A DNA stretch of 21,257 nucleotides. Origin: a virus. Positions 7,018 through 14,663 of the stretch are shown here, one piece after another. Below the pieces are notes generated by a model. It was not told where the DNA came from. It was given only the letters and a program-made list of their open reading frames with translations, and searched no databases. Every line of letters begins with the position of its first letter. Positions within the stretch are counted from its first letter, which is position 1. The position numbers and the translations under genes are program-made. The stretch is taken from positions 1 to 21,257 of IMG/VR virus record IMGVR_UViG_3300029319_000618; one strand, written 5' to 3'.

Positions 7018-7600
7018 CTACAAATGTGAAGACTGCGGTGAAGTAAAAGACCATATGTTTCGGTTCTCCAACCGTCCAGAGTCGGTAGATTGCGCGTCTT
7101 GTGGTGGAGATTCTAAGAGGATCTTTGCGGTATCTGATGCACAAACAAACGACCCGTACAACAAAAAGCCAGAAAGAAACAGGCGAATGAACGGCCTTGT
7201 CATGCACCTGTATATGTGTGCAGACTGTGATCACAAGTTTGATGAGTTGGTAGACTTTTCTCGGGGTGAAAACTACGACGACCCTCAGGAATGCCCGAAG
7301 TGCAAGTCCATGAACTCTAAGTGGTTGCCTATGGCTCGCATTGATAGGTGGAGTGAAAGGTTTCCCTATTATGATCGCGGGCTAGGTGTTATGTTGCAGA
7401 GCAAGCAACATCGTGATCAAATATGCAAAGAACGCGGACTGACTCCAGTTGATGGTGATTGGGACGCAGATAAGCTGTTCAAAGAATGGGATGTTGAGAA
7501 AGATAAACAGATAAAAGAATACGATGATTACTGTGACCGATTAGAAAATCACCCAGCCTTCCGCCAGTTTCGGATGGCCAGAGATAAACAACAACTTTAA
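7004..7600 (+). CDS. Double zinc-ribbon protein (FmdB-like N-terminus)
   Basis: The start is GTG at 7004, 14 bases inside the portal gene, supported by GGAGG at 6993-6997. The product is 198 residues. Residues 1-42 match the FmdB-type zinc ribbon: MPTYSYKCEDCG with Cys8/Cys11 and CASCGGDSKRIF with Cys30/Cys33. A second four-cysteine ribbon follows (Cys72, Cys75, Cys97, Cys100). The last 95 residues are charged and helical with many aromatic and acidic residues (KLFKEWDVEKDKQIKEYDD). FmdB-type ribbons are usually short stand-alone proteins of unclear function; two in tandem plus a helical tail, placed between portal and scaffold, is uncommon. It could be a virion assembly factor, a transcription factor or an RNA polymerase-binding protein; the sequence does not decide. 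Confidence 0.88.
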   Translation: MPTYSYKCEDCGEVKDHMFRFSNRPESVDCASCGGDSKRIFAVSDAQTNDPYNKKPERNRRMNGLVMHLYMCADCDHKFDELVDFSRGENYDDPQECPKCKSMNSKWLPMARIDRWSERFPYYDRGLGVMLQSKQHRDQICKERGLTPVDGDWDADKLFKEWDVEKDKQIKEYDDYCDRLENHPAFRQFRMARDKQQL

Positions 7601-7609
7601 GGAATCGCC

Positions 7610-8215
7610 ATGTACGGAATGAAAAAAGAATACGGCCAGCCCCAGGGTGACATGCCCGCAGAACAGCCGATGCCGGAAGGTGGCGAGGCTCCTGCTCAAG
7701 CGGCAGACCCACAGATGGAAATGGAGCAGCAGTTCCAGCAGATGGCTGACTCTGCGCCACAACCAGAGAAGCCATTCACGGTAAAGGTCATTGACCGGCT
7801 TGTTAAGACCGCGAACAAGTTTCTCTCATCTCTGTCTGATCAAGATGCTCCAGAACTCGCCTTCGAGCCTGGAGATGATGTAAAGGGTGGCAAGTTTGAT
7901 CAAGCGCTGCCTGCGGACATCTTCATCACCCTGGTCGCGCTCAACCAACTTCTGGAAATGGTTGGTGGCGGTGAGTTCGCTGATAAGTATGGATTCGACC
8001 CATTCACAGCCGTGAGTGACACCGATCTTCGCAAGATTACTGCTCAAATCGAGCGTATGAGCAAGGACAAGAAGTTGATGACTGCCATCGAAGAAATGTC
8101 ACAAGGTGAAGATATGGCCGGTGACGAGGGCCCAGATGATGCCCAAGACCCAATGGCACCTGCTCCTACTGAAATGACGGCGGAAGATGAAGAACTTGCT
8201 TCGGCAATGGCATAG
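7610..8215 (+). CDS. Acidic protein of unknown function between portal and scaffold
   Basis: The 201-residue product starts at ATG 7610, with AAGGAAT overlapping the previous stop. The first 55 residues are Pro/Gln/Glu/Met-rich and disordered, carrying EQPMPEGGEAPA, nearly the same motif as in the portal tail. Residues about 57-165 look folded (FTVKVIDRLVKTANKFLSSL; DIFITLVALNQLLEMVGG; KYGFDPFTAVSDTDLRKI). The end is an acidic tail (AEDEELASAMA). Gene position suggests a procapsid or portal-associated assembly factor. I do not recognise a family. It is separated from the scaffold gene by a 62-base AT-rich gap, the largest gap without any gene on the left of the capsid genes. Confidence 0.85.
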   Translation: MYGMKKEYGQPQGDMPAEQPMPEGGEAPAQAADPQMEMEQQFQQMADSAPQPEKPFTVKVIDRLVKTANKFLSSLSDQDAPELAFEPGDDVKGGKFDQALPADIFITLVALNQLLEMVGGGEFADKYGFDPFTAVSDTDLRKITAQIERMSKDKKLMTAIEEMSQGEDMAGDEGPDDAQDPMAPAPTEMTAEDEELASAMA

Positions 8216-8226
8216 ACTTAAAAGAG

Positions 8227-8256
8227 TTGATTATATAGATTGTATGGTGGTAGTTT
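8227..8256 (+). promoter_or_regulatory. Candidate promoter in the AT-rich gap before the scaffold gene
   Basis: The 62-base gap 8216-8277 is much richer in A/T than its flanks. TTGATT (8227-8232) and TAGTTT (8251-8256) are spaced by 18 bases and give a weak sigma70-like match; TATATAGAT at 8232-8240 is an alternative phage-type late element. The gap ends in a clear binding site AAAGGAG (8265-8271). A promoter here would raise scaffold and capsid transcription, but the motifs are weak. Confidence 0.25.
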
Positions 8257-8277
8257 TTACACCTAAAGGAGTTTTGA

Positions 8278-9234
8278 GTGAGCGATGAAATTGTAAATGA
8301 TGTAGATGTTCAAGAAAGTGCTGGTTCTACCGGGCTTCTGGACGATGCTCAGGATGCGCCGGTACAAGATGATGTACAAGTAGAGGCTGCACCTGAGGCC
8401 GATTTTTCTGGGGATGAGCAGCCCTCGGCAGCCACTGCTCAAATCGACGCGAAGTCATTCGACCCGCTTTTTCATGATATTGATGATGATGAACTCAAGA
8501 CTGATGCGTTTTACGACGGCATCACTGAGCATGACATCAAGGAGCTTCCAACTGTAGCTCGGCGTATGCTTCACAACTTCCGCCTTGCATACAAGCTGAA
8601 GCAGAACGATTTGAACAAGGCGCATGAGGACCGCGTTAGCCAGTACAAGCAGCGGGAACAGCAGATTCAGCACCTCGAACGGGACTTTGCTCGTCGTCAG
8701 GCTGAGTGGGCATCACTCATCGAAGACCCAGCGATTCAGAACGCGCTCAACGTTAGTGACGAGGAGCTTCCTGACATCATGTCCGAAGAGGGCATGAATG
8801 CTCATATCAACCGTCGTGTTGCAGAGGCTGTAGGCAATGTCTTCAAGCCGATGCACGAAGCCTCACAGCAACGACGCCAGGAGGCAGCGTTTTACGATTT
8901 CCTTGATGCCCATCCTGAGATGAAGGACCCGGCATTTAAGAAGGAAGTCGCAGCATTGGTCACCGATCGTAAGAACACTGACGCGCCCCTGAGCACACAA
9001 GATGCTTATGAGGTCGTCAAGGCTCGCAAGATCATGGCTGAGCAACGCTCACGGACTGAGAAGGAGCGACGAGCACGGGCTGAGGCCGCACGTCGTGTAC
9101 AACGCAGTTCAATGAGTGGCTCTCCAGATGAGATGCAAATTCCCCCTGATGTCAAGAAGCAAGGTGCGGCTTCGATTGCTGCTTGGCTCAAGTCAAACCC
9201 CGAAGCTGCAAAAGCATTGTCTAACTACCGCTAA
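8278..9234 (+). CDS. Probable scaffolding protein
   Basis: GTG at 8278 is supported by AAAGGAG at 8265-8271. The product is 318 residues, similar to P22 scaffold length, and precedes the major capsid gene by 13 bases. The N-terminal 70 residues are very acidic and disordered. Residues about 90-260 are a long charged helical region likely to form coiled coil (HEDRVSQYKQREQQIQHLER and FARRQAEWASLIEDP; later RRAEAARRV-type Arg/Ala repeats). The last 30 residues form a short helical end (SIAAWLKSNPEAAKAL) that, as in other scaffolds, could contact the capsid protein. It would direct procapsid assembly and then leave the shell. Assignment is from position, composition and length, not from a signature. 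Confidence 0.82.
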   Translation: MSDEIVNDVDVQESAGSTGLLDDAQDAPVQDDVQVEAAPEADFSGDEQPSAATAQIDAKSFDPLFHDIDDDELKTDAFYDGITEHDIKELPTVARRMLHNFRLAYKLKQNDLNKAHEDRVSQYKQREQQIQHLERDFARRQAEWASLIEDPAIQNALNVSDEELPDIMSEEGMNAHINRRVAEAVGNVFKPMHEASQQRRQEAAFYDFLDAHPEMKDPAFKKEVAALVTDRKNTDAPLSTQDAYEVVKARKIMAEQRSRTEKERRARAEAARRVQRSSMSGSPDEMQIPPDVKKQGAASIAAWLKSNPEAAKALSNYR

Positions 9235-9247
9235 ATAGGAGCCTAAA

Positions 9248-10300
9248 ATGGCCACTACTTCCCTGACCATTGGAAACGAACTGCTTTCCACCACCATGCA
9301 CATCCTGATGAAGGACTTTCGTGACAACGTTCACGAGTCCGTCGCGTTTCTGGATGCACAAGAGCGTATCCACGGCGCTGGCAAGCCAGTTCAAGCCGGT
9401 GGCTCACGTATCGTTGTGCCTCTGGGCTTCGGTGAGCACTCTTCCACAACTCGCCTTCAGACTGGCTTCGAGCGCATCGACCTGAGCGTCGAGGACGTGT
9501 TCCAGCCTGCACAATACGACTTCGGTCACGTTGTGCGCCCGGTGGCTATCTCCTCCGAGGAAGAGATGGTCAACCAAGGCGATGCTGCGATCCTCTCGAT
9601 CCTTGAGAGCCGTGTGATGATGACTGCAAACGCTCTCAAGCGCGAGTACGTCAAGCAAATCGTCAAGGGCGGTCAAGTCGGTTGGGAAGACTGGGGAACC
9701 CTCAACGGGTTCGATGTCACCACTGGTGATCACGCTGGATTCCTTGAGCCTGAGGCTGTTGGCGCACAAGCAAACGTTTGTGGTGGCGTTAGCAAGTCTA
9801 CGTTCAGCAGCAAGACTGGTTGGCAAAACCAAGTCTTCGATGGCGCTGGTTCCTTCAACTCGAACGGCCTCGCAGGTCTTTACGACCTTCTCGTCGAGAT
9901 CGATGCAGTGTCGCCATCTGGCAAGCCAAACGTGATCCTCGCCTCCCGCGCTGGATTCAAGAACCTGAAGCGCGCTCTTCAGGCTCACGAGCGTTACGTC
10001 GATCAGTCTCAGATCGATGGTGGCCGCATGGTCGAGACCTTCCAAGGCATTCCGATCAACGTTGAGTTCAACATGCCTAGCGATGGTACAGCTACCACTG
10101 CTGACCCGATCAGCTTCTACATGCTGAACATGAACGACATCTACACCCTGTGGGATCCACAAGGGTACTTCGACCTCTCGGACTTCGAGACTGTGTCGGG
10201 TGAGTACGATGTCCGTGCTGCTAAGCTCCGGTGCCGTGGTCAACTGATCGCTAAGCACCTCGGCTCAAGCGGTGTTGCATTCGACCTGGACACCTTCTAG
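9248..10300 (+). CDS. Major capsid protein
   Basis: The ATG at 9248 has AGGAG at 9237-9241 with six bases of spacing. The product is 350 residues. Its sequence has features typical of HK97-fold shell proteins: an N-terminal helix region (LLSTTMHILMKDFRDNVHES), a long beta-hairpin-like part (GGSRIVVPLGFGEHSSTT) and a spine-helix-like segment (DAAILSILESRVMMTANALK). Then come a Gly/Asn-rich middle and an A-domain-like NVILASRAGFKNLKRAL with a late IPINVEFNM strand. It follows the scaffold and precedes a terminator and decoration gene, as expected of the most highly expressed virion gene. Its codons are GC-rich (35 of 60 bases G/C at 9421-9480). No maturation protease is seen nearby, and the N-terminus has no obvious delta domain, fitting use of a separate scaffold. 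Confidence 0.9.
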   Translation: MATTSLTIGNELLSTTMHILMKDFRDNVHESVAFLDAQERIHGAGKPVQAGGSRIVVPLGFGEHSSTTRLQTGFERIDLSVEDVFQPAQYDFGHVVRPVAISSEEEMVNQGDAAILSILESRVMMTANALKREYVKQIVKGGQVGWEDWGTLNGFDVTTGDHAGFLEPEAVGAQANVCGGVSKSTFSSKTGWQNQVFDGAGSFNSNGLAGLYDLLVEIDAVSPSGKPNVILASRAGFKNLKRALQAHERYVDQSQIDGGRMVETFQGIPINVEFNMPSDGTATTADPISFYMLNMNDIYTLWDPQGYFDLSDFETVSGEYDVRAAKLRCRGQLIAKHLGSSGVAFDLDTF

Positions 10301-10312
10301 GTCATCCTGATT

Positions 10313-10339
10313 GGGTGGGGGTCGTGTTGATCCCCACCC
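10313..10339 (+). terminator. GC-rich hairpin after the capsid gene, possible partial terminator
   Basis: GGGTGGGG (10313-10320) pairs with CCCCACCC (10332-10339); one G-T and two Watson-Crick pairs extend the stem to 11 with loop GTGTT. It begins 13 bases after the capsid stop. The tail TATTTCATA is only mildly T-rich, so termination may be partial, letting some polymerase reach the decoration gene. It may also protect the capsid mRNA 3' end. Confidence 0.6.
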
Positions 10340-10376
10340 TATTTCATAGCCATTTAGTCAAAAGAGGGAGGACAAC

Positions 10377-10820
10377 ATGGCAATTCACAAGATCGATGGT
10401 GTCGACGGAGACAACCATTTTCCTAAAAAGCTAGTTACCTTGCACGCATCTGGCGCCTGCACGGCTGGAAGCTTCGTAGCAATCACAACTGATACGACTA
10501 ATGGTCTCGGTGCCTCGGTAGCAGATGCTGCTGTTGGTGCTGCGTCCACTGAGTCCAATGGTCGCACGTTTGGTGTTGCAACCGAAACGGTTGCCGCTGG
10601 TGAACTCGTTACGGTTCAAACAGCCGGTAAGTATGAAAATGCCAACGTTGCAAGCAGTACTGCTGCCGGTGACTCGCTCACTGGCCCATTGGGTGGTGCG
10701 ACCGCAGGAAGGGCAGATCGTCTCGCAGAGACAACATTCGGCGCAGTTGTTGCTGTGGCCCTTGAAGCCGAGTCTAGTAACTTGGCAGATGTTATGATTG
10801 TTGATCAAGGCTTCTTCTAG
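10377..10820 (+). CDS. Probable capsid decoration (cement) protein
   Basis: The 147-residue product has a strong purine-rich binding site (GAGGGAGGA, 10364-10372). Its composition is Ala/Gly/Thr/Val-rich with few aromatic residues and alternating short strands (CTAGSFVAITTD; RTFGVATETVAAGELVTVQT; FGAVVAVALEAESS). The pattern 'GxxVaitt...fGVatetvaaGelvtV...GKy' is typical of DUF2190-like decoration proteins that cap capsomers and stabilise the expanded shell; that family label is by resemblance. It sits alone between two hairpins directly after the major capsid gene, as a highly expressed shell component would. A head fibre protein is an alternative. Confidence 0.72.
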   Translation: MAIHKIDGVDGDNHFPKKLVTLHASGACTAGSFVAITTDTTNGLGASVADAAVGAASTESNGRTFGVATETVAAGELVTVQTAGKYENANVASSTAAGDSLTGPLGGATAGRADRLAETTFGAVVAVALEAESSNLADVMIVDQGFF

Positions 10821-10852
10821 GCCATATTCGCTACCGGACCTCGGTCCATTCT

Positions 10853-10893
10853 CGGCTGCTGGGGTATACTTCTCCAGCAGCCGTTTTCTTTTT
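10853..10893 (+). terminator. Strong intrinsic terminator
   Basis: A perfect 10-bp stem, CGGCTGCTGG (10853-10862) with CCAGCAGCCG (10874-10883), closes an 11-base loop and is followed at once by TTTTCTTTTT (10884-10893). This is a textbook rho-independent terminator for + strand transcripts, ending the capsid operon. The T-run touches the binding site GGAG (10894-10897) of the next gene, so the terminator lies inside the leader of the tail operon. Confidence 0.93.
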
Positions 10894-10903
10894 GGAGTCT
10901 GAC

Positions 10904-12370
10904 GTGAATCTCAAGGACATGATCACAGAAATCAACTCTGCGTTGGACTACAACCCAGACTTGAAGCAGTACGATGACAATGTTGCCCGAGTGATCAACC
11001 GCCACTACTTGCAGGTTTCCAGCCAGTACCAGTGGCTGTTTATGCAGAAGCGGCACACATTCACTCTCAGGAAGGACATCAAGGTCGAGTCTGGGGGTGG
11101 TGATAAAAGAATCATAACTGTCGGATCAAGAGTCTGTTCCCTCAGCAGCGCTACCGGGTCCGGTGTTCTTAATCTTCCTGCCGACATTGTTGGTCAGGTG
11201 TTTCTTCTCGACAACACTGAGTACTTGATCACCCACCGTCGTGATGCTCGCACCTTCGTTGTCGATCAGCCGATTGCGGCTGGAAGTCATACGACCTGGA
11301 CCATCAAATACACCAGCTACCCGATGCCGAGAGACGCGGTTGAGATGCTCGGTGTAATGGACCGTGGGATTACAAAGACTGAGACAATCTCTTTCCAGAC
11401 AGACTCAACCACAAATACTCTTACTGGGACCAATCGTGGCCGATTTGTCTTTCTTGATTCCAGGAAGGAAGAGTACCTGTACCTGGACCGTGAAGATACT
11501 GGAGACTCGTTTGTCAGCGTGGAGGAGATGCACAACAGCATTCGCCCTCCCGACTTTGCCCCCAGGCTCACATTTAGCACATTCGAGGATTCAACCGGAA
11601 CGGAGATTGCTGCCCTCAGGGATGCAACATATGAGTATTGTTATACATTCTTGTACGCAGGCCAGGAAGGCCCGCCATCGCCTGTAAGCTCGATTGACAC
11701 TGCGGATGATCGATTGAAGCAAGCAATTATCCTTGATCAACTTCAAGATACTTCCGCTAATTATGATGATGCTTCACTCGATGTCGGAACTGGTCGATAC
11801 AAAAAGATATATCGTCGAGTCTCAGTAAAGCCCAGGAGTGGAACCCCAAGGAAGATAGATCTCAAGGTTGGAATGGGCCCATGGAGGCACATCGGTACCA
11901 TCAATGAGTCTACGACTAAATTTATTGATTCATTTGATGAATTGACCACAAATACTGTGATGGAGGGCACGGCTTTCGATGCGAGGATCAGCGCATCTGG
12001 TGACCTGTTTGATCATGATCTGTTGAATGAGATTGGGCCGCGCCAGTATCTTCGCTTTTGGTATACGCCAAGCTCCGATTACCCTGTAGAGGCCAGATAC
12101 CACCGTCGACCTAAGCGTCTGGTAAACGATTCTGATTCACCAGAGTGGCCAGTGCAGTACCATCACTACCTGGTCTACGCGGCCCTCAAGGACATCTGTA
12201 TGCAGCACGGAATGCTCAAGAACAGTCAACTGTATGATGGCCGAGCAAATGAGCTTCTGGAGCGCATGAAGGCCAAGTATTTGTCTCGTACAGACCGTAT
12301 GCACATTCGTCGCGGATTCGATCGCGCCATGGCCGACCGAGAGCGGTTCGGAATTCCGAGTAAGTCATGA
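10904..12370 (+). CDS. Head-tail adaptor / closure-like protein with inserted beta domain
   Basis: GTG at 10904 is preferred because GGAG (10894-10897) lies six bases upstream; a TTG at 10892 would overlap that site. The product is 488 residues. The N-terminal helices (MITEINSALDYNPDLKQYDD, INRHYLQVSSQYQWLF) and the C-terminal helices (QYHHYLVYAALKDICMQHG, RANELLERMKAKYL) resemble head-completion adaptors, in which these helices pack against the portal. Between them are beta-rich stretches, including a fibronectin-like piece near residues 241-264 (ATYEYCYTFLYAGQEGPPSP). The length is well above simple adaptors (about 150-200 residues), so a beta insertion is inferred. It would form the ring below the portal and link to the nozzle protein. 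It overlaps the next gene by four bases (ATGA). Confidence 0.7.
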   Translation: MNLKDMITEINSALDYNPDLKQYDDNVARVINRHYLQVSSQYQWLFMQKRHTFTLRKDIKVESGGGDKRIITVGSRVCSLSSATGSGVLNLPADIVGQVFLLDNTEYLITHRRDARTFVVDQPIAAGSHTTWTIKYTSYPMPRDAVEMLGVMDRGITKTETISFQTDSTTNTLTGTNRGRFVFLDSRKEEYLYLDREDTGDSFVSVEEMHNSIRPPDFAPRLTFSTFEDSTGTEIAALRDATYEYCYTFLYAGQEGPPSPVSSIDTADDRLKQAIILDQLQDTSANYDDASLDVGTGRYKKIYRRVSVKPRSGTPRKIDLKVGMGPWRHIGTINESTTKFIDSFDELTTNTVMEGTAFDARISASGDLFDHDLLNEIGPRQYLRFWYTPSSDYPVEARYHRRPKRLVNDSDSPEWPVQYHHYLVYAALKDICMQHGMLKNSQLYDGRANELLERMKAKYLSRTDRMHIRRGFDRAMADRERFGIPSKS

Positions 12371-14661
12371 ACACTAAGCGTCTTGTAGTTGAACGTCTTC
12401 GCGGTATTGATCAGCGATACCACACGCGCCCAGAGGCTGCTGCCATCATCGAAGAGATGTCTTGGGACTCCTACGACGGGTGGAGGGCCGCTGGCGGATT
12501 TGATCTCGTTACTCAAGACTTATATGACTGGGCGACTGGATACTTTGAAAGTACTCTAGAAAACTATAGAATTACTTCAATTCATGTTTATTCAAGAGGG
12601 CCCAACTTCAACGAAATTTTATTTGAAACAAGCTTAGGTCAGCTTTGTAAACTCAATATCGGGAATATGAAGAAATCTGCTCCTAGCGCGATTGATAGGC
12701 CATTTGACTTCATTAAAGATGACTTTGGGTTTGAATATAATGGCTTATCGGTTGTTACCAGTCCCGATACTGGTTTGATAACAAGTTTTTCTAGAAAAAG
12801 ATATGTGCCCAAAATAAATGAAATTGGTTCACAATCTTGTGCTTTTGGTGGTAGGCTTTATATCGTCAATGGTCACGATGAGCCTATTGTGTACGATGGT
12901 CATCGGGCAGCCAGGGCAGGGTTTTCAGAAAAACCAGCGCAGCCAAGCGGAAATGTAGTTGTAAGAGCCTATTACAATATTGATGTATCAAGGGGAGGCG
13001 ACGACTCTGATCATTTCCTCGGAACGAGGCTCAAAAGTTACGGCCTCGGTAGCCTCAAGCCCAAAGGTGCAAAATTTACGGTCAGGGGTGGCGAGAAGAA
13101 AAACTACATTGATGGGAAAATTTGCTCATACCAGTACAAGGTCAGCTTCGTAAACGAGCGAGGCCAAGAGAGTGAGTTGTCTGAAGCCAGCGAGATGATC
13201 ACCTTCGAGTGCGCTGATGGTAAGCGAAGGTTCGTTGCCCTTAATCTTCCAGTCGGTGACAGCACTGTCGTGGCTCGACGGATTTACAGGACTCGTGATC
13301 TATTAGACGATTTCGGTAATGCCCTTGGTCCCGACACAGGCAGAAACTTTTACTTTTTGCGTGAGATTCAAGACAACGAGACCACTGTTTTTGAAGACGG
13401 AATGCCTGATTCAAACGTCGGGGTTTTGACCGATGACATTGATTTTGGCCCCATGCCTACTCAGTGCAAGTACATCACTTCATTCAAAAATAGGCTGTTC
13501 ATGTCTGGCTCACCAGACAATCTAGTGAGGTTCAGCGCCAGCGGCATGCCTGAAGTATTTCCCAAGCTTAACGTCATTGATCTTGGCGATAAAGACGGCG
13601 GCAAAATCACCGGCATGTACGCCTCCACCAACAGTCTTGTCGTTTTCAAGGAGCATGGTGTCTACTTGATTACGCAAGGACCCGATGGCGGGTTCACGTA
13701 TAAGACAATCACAAAAGACGTTGGGTGCATAGCGCCTAACTCCATAAGAGACGTACCGTTCACCGGCCTCGTGTTTCTCTCTCACAAAGGTGTGTTTGTC
13801 CTGAAGGGCTTTCTGGAGGACACAAACTCGCCGACTGAAATCGTGAATCTATCGACTCCAATCAAGGAGCATGTAGAGCGGATTTGCCCTAGTCTTGCCA
13901 GCGGTGCTGTGGGGTGCCTGGACCGCACTAATAAAGAGTATTGGATTTGCGTTCCTACAATAGGGGAGAAAAACAACCTTCTATTAGTCTGGCATTACGA
14001 GGTCGGGGCGTGGAGCACTAGAAACAACTACCCTATTGGGTGTGCTGTAGAGCTTCGCACACCTACTGCTGAAGTAATGTTTGGAAGCAACAGGGGCACT
14101 CTGCCTGGAATTTTCGTATTTAGTAACTTCTACAGGTTCAAAAATGAAATAGGGGTCACATCAGACGACAGCAGAATACGGCAAGACGACAAACCTGCTA
14201 TCGAAGAAATCAAGGACTTCCCGGTTTATGAAATTGCTCCATTAAAGCTGAATGGTGCATACTCTGGCGTTTACGTTTCATATGTAAATCTTTATTGTGT
14301 TGCCTACGGTGACGAGCCCATAAAGTTGAATATAAAAATAAATAGAAACGAAACGTTGGTTTTAGAGGAAAGTAAATCTAGGGCTCAGCAGCACACTGAT
14401 GATTCAGAAAAACAAGATTTATATGGTAAGGCTAAATTTGGTTCTGCTGTTTTTGGTTATCACAGGCCAGTTGTCATCAGATTTGATGTATCGCATTTCC
14501 ACAAAACTCTAGCTACTGAGTTCTCCTTTCGTGTTTTTCAAGATGAAACAAATGACTCCCCGAATCGTTTGATGATTGTTGGTTATTCAATAGATGCGAA
14601 GCTAGGCGAGCAAAATGATATTCGATCACTTACTGATGTGATTGCACCGAGTCAGAGGTAA
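12367..14661 (+). CDS. Nozzle-like beta-rich tail protein
   Basis: This 764-residue protein starts at ATG 12367, overlapping the adaptor stop by four bases. The N-terminus ERLRGIDQRYHTRPEAA and the middle part KNRLFMSGSPDNLVRFSASG, GKITGMYASTNSLVVFKEHG and GLVFLSHKGVFVLKG look like repeated blades of a beta-propeller, as in podovirus nozzle/stabilisation proteins of the P22 gp10 and T7 gp12 type. Near residues 254-278 there is a fibronectin-like segment (YQYKVSFVNERGQESELSEA) similar to one in the adaptor. It would form the distal tube that DNA leaves by. Base composition changes sharply inside the gene: 37 of 60 bases are G/C at 12421-12480 but only 17 of 60 at 12541-12600, suggesting a recombination point. 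The family assignment is by pattern and context. Confidence 0.72.
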   Translation: MNTKRLVVERLRGIDQRYHTRPEAAAIIEEMSWDSYDGWRAAGGFDLVTQDLYDWATGYFESTLENYRITSIHVYSRGPNFNEILFETSLGQLCKLNIGNMKKSAPSAIDRPFDFIKDDFGFEYNGLSVVTSPDTGLITSFSRKRYVPKINEIGSQSCAFGGRLYIVNGHDEPIVYDGHRAARAGFSEKPAQPSGNVVVRAYYNIDVSRGGDDSDHFLGTRLKSYGLGSLKPKGAKFTVRGGEKKNYIDGKICSYQYKVSFVNERGQESELSEASEMITFECADGKRRFVALNLPVGDSTVVARRIYRTRDLLDDFGNALGPDTGRNFYFLREIQDNETTVFEDGMPDSNVGVLTDDIDFGPMPTQCKYITSFKNRLFMSGSPDNLVRFSASGMPEVFPKLNVIDLGDKDGGKITGMYASTNSLVVFKEHGVYLITQGPDGGFTYKTITKDVGCIAPNSIRDVPFTGLVFLSHKGVFVLKGFLEDTNSPTEIVNLSTPIKEHVERICPSLASGAVGCLDRTNKEYWICVPTIGEKNNLLLVWHYEVGAWSTRNNYPIGCAVELRTPTAEVMFGSNRGTLPGIFVFSNFYRFKNEIGVTSDDSRIRQDDKPAIEEIKDFPVYEIAPLKLNGAYSGVYVSYVNLYCVAYGDEPIKLNIKINRNETLVLEESKSRAQQHTDDSEKQDLYGKAKFGSAVFGYHRPVVIRFDVSHFHKTLATEFSFRVFQDETNDSPNRLMIVGYSIDAKLGEQNDIRSLTDVIAPSQR

Positions 14662-14663
14662 AA

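Noticed and set aside
9404-10258. A 284-codon open frame on the minus strand opposite the major capsid gene.
   Set aside because: It mirrors the codon bias of the GC-rich capsid gene, has no convincing binding site, and its product is low in recognisable structure.
10836-10847. Small inverted repeat GGACCTCGGTCC just before the strong terminator.
   Set aside because: Only four pairs with a four-base loop; too weak to call on its own.
10892-10903. TTG start for the adaptor at 10892.
   Set aside because: It lies in the terminator T-run and over the GGAG site that serves GTG 10904.
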